Below, in pieces: positions 1-10,024 of a DNA stretch of 64,000 nucleotides. The position numbers were made by a program, and so were the translations under genes. The stretch is from Litsea cubeba (taxonomy: Eukaryota > Streptophyta > Magnoliopsida > Laurales > Lauraceae). The stretch is taken from NCBI GenBank assembly GCA_012931725.1, contig CM022946.1, positions 76,594,880 to 76,658,879 on the forward strand, given 5' to 3'. The notes below the pieces were generated by a model. That model worked only from the letters and a program-made list of their open reading frames with translations. It did not search any database and was not told where the DNA came from. The stretch's first letter is position 1, and the number at the start of each line of letters is the position of its first letter.

Positions 1-92
1 CGGATTCATACATCCAGTCGCTTCTTAAAATTCCGAGTTCATACATCCAGTCGCTTCCTAAAATTCCGGATTCATACACCTCTCCAGATCGT
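1..92. repeat. Tail of a minisatellite flanking the Tat LTR
   Basis: Short repeated phrases (TTCATACATCCAGTCGCTTC followed by a TAAAATTCC-like word) make up this stretch. The same words, in the same order, occur at 23213-23304 immediately before another copy of the same LTR. It is non-coding. It is either the target DNA into which the Tat element inserted or the edge of an older repeat that was duplicated together with the LTR. Confidence 0.7.
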
Positions 93-354
93 TGATGGAC
101 CGCGCTCCTGCTTGGTTCTACCGAGGTCGGCGGACGTGGGAGTCCGTCGGGTCCGACCCTTTCGTAACCGGGGGGCAGGGGCGTGCATCAACATTTCTTT
201 TTTTGTGGGTGTGCCAGATTTTCTATTTTTACTTGGAATGCAAGTGGTGATCCGGAGATCAACCTTCGCAAGTAAAAGGAAATCAACTTCTTTCAAGTTT
301 TCCATTGCACATATATTTAAGAAAAGAGACATTTTTCTTGATTTGCCATGAAAG

Positions 355-440
355 GTATTTCTTGGCGTTTATAGCCGATTTTGGCATTTATAGCCGATTT
401 TTGGCGTTTATAGCCGATTTTGGCGTTTATAGCCGATTTA
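355..440. repeat. Minisatellite of about 20 bp, core TTTATAGCCGATTTT
   Basis: Four tandem units of GGCRTTTATAGCCGATTTT lie inside the LTR. The array is also present in the other two LTR copies, at about 21199-21283 and 23578-23655, with small differences in T-run length. A related word, GGCATTGATAGCCGG, forms a second array at 8928-9260 in the internal region. Confidence 0.85.
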
Positions 441-930
441 CAATTCTTATCAATAATGAAAGACAAGAGTTGTGATTTTTGTCTCTTTTGAAAAAATACA
501 AACTACAATGAAAGCAAGAAAAGGAGGATCTAACTTCTCAGGAGATTGTGGGGGACTCGTTTAGATTGACGGTCGCAAGCCATATGTGGGCTTCGCCATC
601 ATCCATGCAGATGAGAACAGAGGATGCTATTGATTCGCTTGGCTTGGCTATAACCTCGGGTTTTTAGAAGACAAAGACCGAAGGAAGGTCCTATGTCCAA
701 TAAAAAACCGAGTAGACGGGCTGAAAAGCCATATCTAAGCCATTGGAGGCAGGAGGAGAAGGCAAGGACGTTGGGGGGGTACCCCCCAAGGGACTTTTGT
801 CACCTTGTTGTGGTGGCCGGTGTAGAATTTCCGCAGAGTTTTCTCTCTTTTTCCTTTCTCTGGATTTCTGTGCTTCTCTCTGTCTGTGTGTCTGTCTCTT
901 TTTTCCGATCTGGATTCCTTTGGAGTGCTC

Positions 931-943
931 TCCTATTTATAGG
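931..943 (-). promoter_or_regulatory. TATA box of the Tat LTR promoter
   Basis: The minus strand reads CCTATAAATAGGA, a near-perfect plant TATA box in a short palindrome. It is oriented to transcribe toward lower coordinates, which is the direction of the element. In a complete 5' LTR this box would drive gag-pol. The 5' LTR at 20932-21376 ends before this point, so that copy has no such promoter. Confidence 0.6.
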
Positions 944-1603
944 CTCTTGGTAGCCATTTAGGAGAGTTTATGGGCTTTTAATGTCATTAAGCCGCATAAT
1001 GGGAGGAGTTACAAAATTGAATTGTTTATTTTGTAACTCCTTTTTCTTGGCTTCTGATTGGCCGGAGGAGATTGAGGGCATTTAATCTCCTTTAATCGCC
1101 ATGATAGGAGGAGTTTCATGGGTTAAATGCCATGAATTTCTTGACTTGTAACTCCCGAATGCTTGCTTCTGATTGGGCCGTCCAAAGAAATGGATTAATG
1201 ACTGTAATAAAGCTAGTCAATTAATCGCATTAAGTGGTCGCCGAGCAGCTGAAGAGTCGCGGGCCGTGCCACGTCTTTTGGAATTCTTCTGTCGATGATC
1301 ATCGATGGATCTTCATGTAGATCGACATCAGATGACCATGTAATTTCAGGTGTTTGTTGCCAACAGCGGGTCGGTGCCATCTGTCCTGTCGATTTCTCGA
1401 TCGGTCGGGTGGAAAGCACACTTTTTTTTGGTTGACCGGGTGGCGATCAATACTGTCTTCGATACTCTTGATGATTTACCCGTGTTTTGGACGGATGTCA
1501 GAGGACTTGGTGTCTCAAAAGCATGAATTTTGGAAAGTACCAGAGGCTGGGCCCTTCGAATCGCGAAAAAACGGCGAAAACCGGGGTTTCCGGGGCTTTC
1601 CCG

Positions 1604-1735
1604 GCGACCCCGGGGTCCATGGTCGCCGGCGACCCTGGTTCAGGGTCGCAGGGGCCTGCGACCATGGGCCAGGGTCGCAGGGGCCTGCGACCCTGGCCCA
1701 GGGTCGCAGGGGTCTGCGACCCTGGGGGGGGTTTT
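1604..1735. repeat. GC-rich inverted repeats in the Tat LTR
   Basis: Alternating words CAGGGTCGCAGG and CCTGCGACCCTGG occur several times within 130 bp, so each pair can fold into a long GC-rich stem. The composition contrasts sharply with the AT-rich surroundings. It is non-coding: several frames are open here only because stops are rare in GC-rich repeats. Confidence 0.75.
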
Positions 1736-2454
1736 CCCCCTTTCGTGTCCCGTTTTGCGTCCGTTTTTGCTTTTTTCTGATTCTTTTTTCTTCTGTACTT
1801 TTCCTTGACATTTTGACCATTTATTGGCCTGATTTCTTTGTAGGAAACCTGATGAGAATCCTTGCATTTTATTTTGCAAAGTTTCCAATTTCCTGAGAAA
1901 GCCGAAGACTTTGTCGCGCAGAGCTGCCGATTTTCCGTCAGAAGCTGAAACTGGGTCAAACGATGTCGGAATGACCTGAAATTTGGTGTGAAGCCTCCTG
2001 AGCAATAAATAAGACCAACCATAGGCTTTTGTTTGAGTTTCGAAGCCGTTTGGGGTCCTATCACCTGTAGACTTGCTTTTTGTCGCGATGAAGATGTCGC
2101 GGTTTGATGTGCGGTCAACCGATGTCCGATTGACTTGAAATTTGACAGGGAACCTCTTGGAGTCATTTTAAGATGATCCATAGGTTCTGTCTTGGAAACC
2201 ATGGTCCCTGGAGAGCTTTGCCGCCGAGAGGCCTGATTTGGCTGTCGGAGAAGCGAAGTTAGGCCAAATGATTTTGAAATGGCCTGAAACTTCTTGTGTA
2301 CTCCTCTTTTGGCTGTCTGGAAGAATCTTGCAGTTTTTGTTTGATTCTGACAAGATTTTATTTTTAGAAGCAGCATTGCCTATTTATGGCAGGTTGCGAC
2401 TTCATGTAGCTCTTTGGATCTTGATGAGGCAAAGTGACATTTTTGGTGTCAACA

Positions 2455-2468
2455 AATGCCCCCTCGAG
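2455..2468 (-). other. Polypurine tract candidate of the Tat element
   Basis: On the element strand the bases just before the LTR read CCTCGAGGGGGCATT, a purine-rich run of the kind used to prime plus-strand DNA synthesis. It directly abuts the TGTTGACACC end of the LTR and supports that boundary. The run is short and is interrupted by CATT next to the LTR. Confidence 0.5.
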
Positions 2469-2684
2469 GTACAGCGGCGAGTTGCTTAACTTTTGTAGTC
2501 GATGTGCCTCGAAGAGATTTTTGAAGGAGAGCCTGTGACTTGACCAAGAGTCTTTGAGCAATCTTTCTTTTTGGTATTTGTAGCCTTTTGAGCTTCCAGG
2601 GGAATTTTATGGTAGTGAGAGGGATCACGTACCATCTCGAGGTAAAGTTTTGAAGATGACATCAGGGATGTGGATTTGGGTTTT

Positions 2685-2912
2685 GACCTTGTGACCTAAC
2701 AGGCTATATGTGGCAGGTTAGGGGGTCGGGTTTGGTTTTGATCGTGTGACCCAACAAGCTGTATGTGGAATGTTGGGGGATCAATTTTGGTTTTGATCTT
2801 GTGACCTAACAGGCTGTATGTGGCAAGTTAGGGGATCAGGTTTTGGTTTTTGGTTTTGGTCTTGTGACCTAACAGGCTGTATGTGGCAAGTTAGGGGACC
2901 AGGATTTGGTTT
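2685..2912. repeat. Tandem repeat, about 55-63 bp x 4
   Basis: Four imperfect units contain CTTGTGACCTAACAGGCTGTA and GGCAAGTTAGGGG, separated by TTTGGTTTTGG. It lies in the 3' non-coding region of the Tat element next to the LTR. No coding potential is seen. Flanking bases 2469-2684 and 2913-3189 hold no recognisable gene. Confidence 0.8.
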
Positions 2913-3189
2913 GATGGAATGTCAATTTCAAGAATTTGGCTCAATTTGGTAAATGAAGCTGGATGGTTTGATTTTTGGAAGCTCATGGGGCTTGGAATTT
3001 TCTTTTGTATGGTCCAATCAACTCAAAAGAGGCATGGAACCATTTTTGTATGCTCTTGGTAAGAGGGATTTCTCTTTGACTAAAAGCCCAAAATTTATTT
3101 ATTTTTTTTTTTTTTTTTTTTTGTGCCTAGGTGGTCAAACCTGGCTCATATGGGCTAACCCATGGGACCTTAAGCTTTTGAAATAGCTT

Positions 3190-3600
3190 AGATCTCATAT
3201 GGTGTCATTTTTGTAAAGAATATCCAAAAATATCTCATTTGGATAGAGAATATCCAAGAATATCTTTACTTGGAGAGAATCTCTCATGATCCCTTTATTT
3301 TTGGATAGAATATCTCAAGATATCTTCTTTTGGGAAAGAATCCGTCATAGATTGATTTTTGGGAGAAAATCTCTCAAGATCCCTTTATTTTGGGATAGGA
3401 TATCTCAAGATATCTTTCTTTTGGGAAAGAATCCGTCATAGATTGATTTTTTGGGAGAAAATCTCTCAAGGATCCCTTTATTTTGGGATAGGATATCTCA
3501 AGATATCTTTCTTTTGGGAAAGAATCCGTCATAGATTGATTTTTGGGAGAAAATCTCTCAAGATATCTTTCTTTTGGAAAGAATCTTTCTAATTTCTTTC
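3190..3600. repeat. Tandem repeat, about 92 bp x 3 plus degenerate units
   Basis: The word TCCGTCATAGATTG recurs at 3341, 3432 and 3525, embedded in repeated ATATCTCAAGATATCTTTCTT and GGGAGAAAATCTCTCAAGAT. Degenerate shorter units precede it from about 3190. It ends about 70 bp before the TATA box of the plus-strand gene, so it occupies that gene's upstream region. The small open frames here follow the repeat on both strands and are not genes. Confidence 0.8.
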
Positions 3601-3667
3601 TTTTGGTAAGGTTACTAATTAGTAACACTTACCTCTTTCTTCTTTCCTTCTTTGGTTTGCTCTCCTC

Positions 3668-3674
3668 TATAAAA
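3668..3674 (+). promoter_or_regulatory. TATA box of the plus-strand PMD gene
   Basis: TATAAAA lies in a pyrimidine-rich stretch about 130 bp upstream of the candidate start codon at 3797. What follows is a CTTCAAGA-rich leader typical of plant 5' UTRs. It points away from the host retrotransposon's own direction, so the gene appears to have its own promoter. Confidence 0.6.
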
Positions 3675-3796
3675 GCAAAGAGAAGGTTGGATCTCTTGCT
3701 CTTATTACTTTCTTTTGCAATAATCTCAAGAGGGCTTCAAGACCAAGAGCTTTTCTTCTTCAAGATCTTCAAGAGTTTTCTACTTCTTCTCCATCA

Positions 3797-4198
3797 ATGG
3801 CTTCAAGTAAGTTCTCCCTTTTTTTTTTTTCAAGAAAACTCCATTGTAGGAAAAATAAAGTTCTTTCTTTTCTTTTTTTTTGTTTCTTTCTTTTCTTTTC
3901 TTCTTTTTTTTCTTTTCTTTTCACGTGTTTTCCCCTTTTTTTTTTTTACACGTGTTTTCTTTTCTTCTTTCTTTTCTTTTTTTTTTTCATGTTGTTTTTT
4001 TTTTTTTTTTGGTGGCCGTACGGACAGATCCGTACGGATCTGGCCGTACGGCCACGTGGCCTGTGGGCCACGGCCTGTGGGCCAGCCCTCTCTTTTTTCT
4101 CTTTTTTTTTTCCTCCCTTTTTTTTTTTGAGAGAGTTTCTTTTCTTTCCTTTTTTGTTTTCTTTCCCCTATTTTTTTTTTTTTTTTTTTTTTAGAAAG

Positions 4199-4229
<31 letters not shown>

Positions 4230-7200
4230 TTTTTTTTTTGCTCATCATGATAATGCATTTTTTTTTCGCAAATCTAGATGTTCATGCATGCCTTTAATTT
4301 GTAAATTAAATTTGTAGCATGGTGTGATCGCATACCTGAAAGTTTTCGCAAATTTGGAACTTGGAGCTCGCAGTTGATGTTTGAGCCCTTCCTGATTTTG
4401 CGGAGACTTTTAGGTTTCGAAAGTTTGGAGTTTCGGAGCTCGCAGCGATGTTGAGCCCATCTTCAAGCTTTCTATTTCTTTCGGGATAGTTCCTTTCTTC
4501 GGAATTGGCCCCCGTCATCATGTCAAAATTTCGCCAGATTTTTTTTTTAGCGAGATTCTGTCATTTTGATGTTTGATCTTTTTTCTTTTCCATCCTTTTC
4601 AGGTGGTTTCCTCCAGAGCGAACAAGGGTAAAGAGCCTGCTACAAGCGTACCTCGTCGATCTTCTAGATCTTCTAATCCGGCTCCGTTCAGCAGGCTTTT
4701 GAGGAGGTCCAGTATGGTTGAGAGAAATCTGGAAGAGTGCGACTCCCTCAACAGAGATGAGATGAGGCAGCGACTGATCACTCTCAAGGAGAGGAATTCT
4801 ATAAGATCATGGTAAGCAGTCGTCCATGGGTGATGGAAGATCAGAGCATTTTGCCCAGCCTACCTTCTTCTTGGTGATGCAGTCCCCTGATGACATTACA
4901 TACCAGAGGAGATCTTTTCAGTTTTCCTTCACAGCAGATGGTGAGAAGAAGACTTGTTACTACCCGGTCGATGTTTGATCGCACCGTCTCGATTCTGAGC
5001 CTTGCCCCCACATGCCCTAAGAGGGAAGATCCTCCAAGCTGGGTGAGAAGGACAAATGTAATCAAGACCGGGTTTTTGTTGGCGGTTCTCCTGGATATAC
5101 GGAGAGGTCGCCTGTTGACATGGACCTTGTTGATGCCATCCAGCGGCTACCAGGGCTCTGATTATCCGTCGGTCGATTTGAGACCGGTGGGCCTTGGTAT
5201 TTTCAGTGGTGACGGCAGCAATTGGATCAAGCCTTTCCGACTTCGAGGTCGTTTCAATGCTGACTCCGAGTGGAAGTCGTGGACTGATCGCGTCCTGCTG
5301 ATTGGTGGCGCCGTTTTTGAAGGAAGCCGGGATTTTTGATGCGGTCCGTGCCTTTAGGGAGACCCGTGATCTTTTCCGACGAGGCCTTCATGGCTATGCT
5401 GGAGTCATTCCTCCCACAAACCAATACCTTCGTTGTGACGAATGGTGAGATTGGTTTTTCTTTGAAGGAGCTGAGCGCCATTACCGGATTGCCCATCCTC
5501 GGCAAGCTCTATGAGGAGTTTATGCCGATTGACAGCGTCCTCGAGGGGCAGTCTGAGGAGTTCAGGCTTTTATACTTTCAGCTCGTCGCCTTCTATGATT
5601 TTTTGAAGGAGAAGGGGGGTTCGAAAGTTAGATCCAGCAGCTGGAAGAGTTTTAGCTCTTCATTCCCTAACTTTTTTGATAGTAGGGAGTTCTTCTGATA
5701 GCATGACCCAGGAAGCCGGAGCTCAGGATCCAAGTAAGAAGATCTTGGCCATGCAAGAAGAGTTGAGAGATTTCTGTGCAAGTACAAACGCCATATGTCC
5801 TGACATTGCACTGCGGAGAGATCTCGCTGTTTACCTCACTTATTGGCTTGGTGAGGCTGTATTTGCTGGAGGAGATGGAACGCACATCAGGCCGCATTGT
5901 ATTTTCCCGGCTTGTCAGATGGCGTTTGGAGAGCAGCTTGCTTTGGTGCCAGCTCTTTACTCCTACCTGTGTACCGATCTGCAGGCTGCTGCTTTTCTGG
6001 TTCGGCTTGGGCTTCCCATGAATAGGGTATTTTCAGCCCATATCTTTTATTCGTGGTATGTTATACCACTGTCCTGGCTTCCATCGGCTGGGTGACTGCA
6101 CAGGATGATGATCCTCTGATGATTCGACTGGCTAAGGGCAAAGCCGTGTCCGAATCACTTTTGTTTGCCCGTATGAGGATCCGACGGTTCAGGGACGTCG
6201 AGATGGGCAATCTTCAGTAAAGCTTTCTCCGGAGTTGCGGAAGAAGGCTTTTGATTTTTGGTGCCTCCCGAGACTCTACCAGGGCGGGGTCGGGAAGGCA
6301 TTATTCCTTGACAAATGCAGAGAGAGAGGTGCTTTTCAGCATACGTGTCGGCACGATGGTGTAACCGTAGACATCTTTTCGTCGACATCCAGCCGTATGT
6401 ACCCTCTCGCTTTGCTTTGCAGCTTGGCTTTTCTCAAGGCGTTGTTGGAGCGCCTTCAAGTATGGTGAAGCGCTTTGGAGGCTTACAGGACGGGAGAAAT
6501 GCATGGGCTTTCTATAGTGCTGAAGACACTACAGCCATGATTTCTTATCCTGTGTTGCTGACTTCCCGGACTGCCGGCTTTGCGAAGTGGTTCGCGGAGA
6601 GCTTTTCGGCATATCGGGGGCTTTCCAAGAAGGAGCTTGATGTGAAGCTGGTATCTGGAAAGGGCCTTGGAAAGTCGGATGGCATCCGGCGAGAGGAAGT
6701 TTGGGCCTTCCTTTCTGGAGAGAAGCACAAGATAGGCTTCTCGGTGACCAGGGCGTCATCGGTTCTGAAGGCTGTTCGAGAAATACCTGATGAGGCTTTG
6801 GAGCAGCTAGAACAGGAGGAAGCCGAACTTGGCGCTTGGATGCAAGCGGCACAGAGGCAAGCTTCCGTGGAGTCTACTGGCAAGAGCAGACCATCCAGTG
6901 AGGAGTCAAGTGGGAAACCTGACTCTGACGGCGGGGCAGGTTCCTCTAAGAAGCGAGCCCGCAGAAGTAAGAGGAGGAGGAGTCATCATAGTAGCAAGGG
7001 GCAGCATGAGGACTCTCCTAACTTGGAAGTTCCTCTTACTATCAATGAGGATGTGCCAGTGGATGCTGACGATCCTCCGGAGAAGAGAAGCCGAGAAGAA
7101 GAGACCGTCGGTGAAGGTATGATTCTTCCTTTTTCTCTTTCCATTTCTTTTCATGGGATTTTTCCATGTTATGATTTGCTTCTTGTTTCTGCTTTTCTTT

Positions 7201-8528
7201 TTTTTTTTTTTTTAGCAGAGGAAGACTTGGTGATGCCTGAGGTCCCAACCGATGAGGTGGTGATGGATCCTGTCGAGGCACCTGAAGAAGAACTGAGGGA
7301 CTCTGGAGTAAATCCAGAATCTCCAATTGGTACGACTTCTTTTGCTCTCTTTTTTTTTTCTTTTTGTGACTCGGTTTGCTAACACATTTTTTTTTGTTAG
7401 CTGACTTGCCACAGGGTTCTGATGACTTTGAACCATCGATGGACGCAAATGTTGATGATGCTTCCGATGAGTTCATGGAGGAAGAAAGTGTTCCGCCAGT
7501 CGTCGAAGAAGGTATTTTGTAGTTATAACTCTGATAATGATTTTCAAACAGGGTCATACTCATACCTTTTTGTGTTTCCTTTGCAGGTTTTGAAGTGGCA
7601 GAGGAGGATCCGTCGCTTCCAGAGCAAGAGATGCCAGAGGTTGATCCAGAGATAGAGATTCCTGGGACCAGCTCTGACAATATTGAGGAGATTCCTCGCG
7701 CTGAGATTCCTTCCCGGCAGGAGCAGCTTCAGCTGGAAAGAGTTCTTTTGTTACTCTTTCAACAGATGATGACATGAGTAGCCGACCAACGGAGTTGGGC
7801 GAATCTTCAGCTGGGCCATCTCTTCTTTTTGCGAAGAAGGTGGTGGTGCGAGTTGTGAGCTCTTGGATTGAGACTCTCTTTCTGGGCACTTGGAAGTCGG
7901 ATTTGGCATGATCCAGCATGTGCAGGAGATTCTCAATGATGCTGAAGAGGCTGGTCTGGATGTCACAGGTGCCAGGGCGATCGTTGATAGGATCATTGCA
8001 CTGGGGTGACAAGTGGTTTGAGACCGTGAGTTTGGCTGATGACCAGTTCTTCAAGGAGATGTTCCTGGATCCCTGCTGATAAGGCTCAATCTAACCTGGA
8101 TGAGGCTAAAGAAAGCAAGAAGCAGGCAGTCCGAGAGAAGAATAAAGAAGAGCTAAACCATCATCGGGCTGACACATGACCTTAACATCCTTGATAGGGA
8201 GGTCGATGAGGCCAGGAAACGTCTTGAGCATTTGCAGGCACAAGTCGCTGCCAAGTGGACTGCCATAAGTAGAGGCTCGTGACAGGGAGAGTGCCTTGAT
8301 TCACCAGGTTGCAGATTGCCTGAAACGGGTTCTCAAAAGGAAGTCTGATGAGGATGAACCAATGGCAAACTGCTCGAGGGTAAGCTTCCTGGTGTGAAAG
8401 AAGGGGTACAGCCCACTCCAGCATCTCATGGCAGGTTCCTGAAGAAGCGTGCCTTGGAATCCTTGACGGCTGAGGCTAAAAGTTTGCTTGGGGAGCTGAA
8501 CTCTTGGCTGGAGACCATTTTTGATTGA
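3797..8528 (+). pseudogene. PMD-containing protein gene, antisense within the Tat element
   Basis: A multi-exon plus-strand gene lies between integrase and the 3' LTR. Pieces in successive frames give the plant mobile domain (aminotransferase-like, PF10536): a WTDRVL region near 5280, FSLKELSAITGLPILG near 5455, a Leu-rich segment around 5830-6030, and RFALQLGFSQG near 6405. After this come a basic Lys/Arg/Ser patch (about 6940-7000), three acidic exons, and a charged coiled-coil-like tail (about 8060-8270) ending at TGA 8526-8528. Introns 7117-7215, 7330-7400 and 7512-7586 have GT/AG ends and keep frame. A first intron (3807-4602) starts GTAAGT and ends TTTTCAG. Frame breaks near 5335, 5690, 6095-6315, 7780-8060 and 8160 make this copy a likely pseudogene. 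PMD proteins are plant nuclear proteins, often found in transposons. The biochemical role is unknown. Confidence 0.75.
3807..4602 (+). other. Candidate first intron: poly-pyrimidine with an inverted repeat
   Basis: It starts GTAAGT ten bases into the candidate reading frame and ends CATCCTTTTCAG. Most of 3810-4240 is runs of T and C. At about 4014-4060 the words GTGGCCGTACGG and CCGTACGGCCAC form a perfect inverted repeat, followed by a GGCC-rich segment. The phase does not join cleanly to the downstream frame (VVSSRANKGKEP), so either exon 1 is wrong or a base has been lost. Long open frames on both strands are artefacts of homopolymers. Confidence 0.45.
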
Positions 8529-8880
8529 GCTCCTGTATAGATTTTTTTTTTTACAGAAACATCCTTCTTCTCTTTTTTTTGGTACCACTTGTATTTTTTT
8601 TGGTACTTTATTTTTTTGTAGTGCTTGTGAACACTTTCTTTTTTTGGTACCACATGTATTTTTTGGTACTCTTTTTCTCTTTTTTTTTGTTATCCGTACG
8701 CTCACTTGAATCTTTTTGTGATAAAAGTAATTGCTAAATGGGATGCTCTTTTTTTTTGTTATCCCTACGCTACGCTCACTTGAATCTTTTTGTGATAAAG
8801 TAATTGCTAAATGGGATTGATCAAAGGTTTTCATTGTGAAATCTTTTGTCAAGTGATTGTTTTGGCATGAAAACCAGGTT
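8529..8880. other. Non-coding 3' flank of the PMD gene with short direct repeats
   Basis: Repeated GGTACCAC-TTGTATTTTTTTGG words occur (about 8580-8670), followed by two copies of a roughly 60-bp unit containing CGCTCACTTGAATCTTTTTG and GTAATTGCTAAATGGGAT (about 8697-8816). No gene is visible. Confidence 0.6.
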
Positions 8881-9262
8881 TTTGTTTGTGGCATGGAAGC
8901 CAATTTTGGCATGAGAGCCACTTTTCTGGTGGCATTGATAGCCGAGTTTTTTTTTTTTGTGTGGCATCTAAGCCAATGTTGGTGGCATTGATAGCCGGTT
9001 TCTTTTTGGTGGCATTGATAGCCGATATGTTTTGGTGGCATTGATACCCGGTTTGTTTTGTGGCATCTATAGCCAGTTTTGTTTTTGGTGGCATTGATAG
9101 CCGGGTTTTTTTTTGAAATCCAAGTTTTTTTTTTTTTTTTGTTGTTTGTTTGTGGCATTGATAGCCGGTTTTGTTTTGGTGGCATTGATAGCCGGTTTGT
9201 GGCATTTATAGCCTGTTTTGTGGCATTTATAGCCTGTTTTGATGGCATTTATAGCCGGTTTG
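8881..9262. repeat. Minisatellite, core GGTGGCATTGATAGCCGGTTT
   Basis: About ten imperfect units of 20-35 bp occur, with T-run spacers. The minus strand reads as a Tyr-Gln-Cys-His-rich open frame only because of the repeat. The core resembles the TTTATAGCCG minisatellite of the LTR, which suggests a shared origin. Confidence 0.85.
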
Positions 9263-9279
9263 GTTTTCAAAAAATGCAA

Positions 9280-9665
9280 GTATCGACTAAAAGTCGCCTC
9301 CCTGCTGAATGTTCTTGCAAGTATCGATGGAATGTCGCATCCTTGCTCATTCGGTTGCGAGTATCGATGGAATGTCGCATCCTCGCGGATTTCGGTGCAA
9401 GTATCGATGGAATGTCGCATCCTTGCTTTTCAAAATTTTGGTTTTGCGGGTACTGACTTGATGTCGTTTCCCCACGATTTTTGAAATTTGTGGTTTTCTC
9501 GAACCTTTTGGGTTATGGATATCAACTGAAATGTTTGCGTTTCCACGATTTTGGATTTTGCAAGTATCGACGAAATGTCGCTTCCCTGCGATTTTGGAAG
9601 TGTCGAACGTGGTTCGCTTGCTTCCGATTTGTGCGAGTATCGACTAAGCGTACGCTTCCTCGCGG
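9280..9665. repeat. Degenerate tandem repeat, core AAGTATCGATGGAATGTCGC
   Basis: Six to seven units spaced about 40-70 bp carry GCAAGTATCGATGGAATGTCGCAT-like words that decay toward the right (GAGTATCGACTAAGCGTACGC at the last). It is non-coding and lies in the 3' region of the Tat element. From 9666 to 10024 I see only unassigned spacer before the integrase stop. Confidence 0.75.
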
Positions 9666-10024
9666 TTTTTGAAAACCATTTTTTTTTTTGTTTAAAGACA
9701 CGAGGGTCATAAGTTTTGACCTAAAACCATTTTGGCGGTAAAAGGCAGGGTGGACTAGGGTGGAAATCCCTGAATCCGGATTTTGTTTCAAACCATGAAT
9801 TTTGGGTTCAAGGGTTGAAAATTTGGGCAAGTTAGGGAAAGGTTCCTAAACTTGGATATTTTTTTTTTTGAACAATGAAACGATGAAAGTAAGCATTGTT
9901 TTAGATTTCTAGAAATTTCAACATTTGATATGAAAATTCTAAAAAAGGGTGGGTTTAGCGAGCGTGTACCTGGAAAATCGGTTTTGGCCGTACAGGCATT
10001 GCTCTTACCCAGTTGGGTAAGTCT

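Larger units (their letters stand above)
93..2454 (-). repeat. 3' LTR of the Tat element
   Basis: The right edge reads GGTGTCAACA (TGTTGACACC on the element strand) beside a purine tract. The left edge is TGATGGACC (GGTCCATCA on the element strand), the same edge seen next to the primer site at 20932. This gives TG...CA ends and a length of about 2.36 kb. The first 445 bp match 20932-21376, and about the first 760 bp match 23305-24067. Inside are a short minisatellite (about 355-440), a minus-strand TATA box (931-943) and GC-rich palindromes (about 1604-1735). The right boundary has no second full LTR to confirm it and rests on the TG/CA end and purine tract. Confidence 0.75.

Noticed and set aside
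1498..2376. 292-residue minus-strand open frame in the Tat LTR
   Set aside because: It crosses the GC-rich palindromes where stops are scarce, has no domain, and is read in competing frames on both strands.
3797..4258. Phe-rich and Lys-rich long open frames on both strands
   Set aside because: They are translations of T/C homopolymer runs in the candidate intron. Frames are open in several phases at once and match no protein.
8301..9248. 315-residue minus-strand frame rich in Tyr-Gln-Cys-His
   Set aside because: It follows the TAGCCGG minisatellite, and the periodic residues come from the repeat unit.
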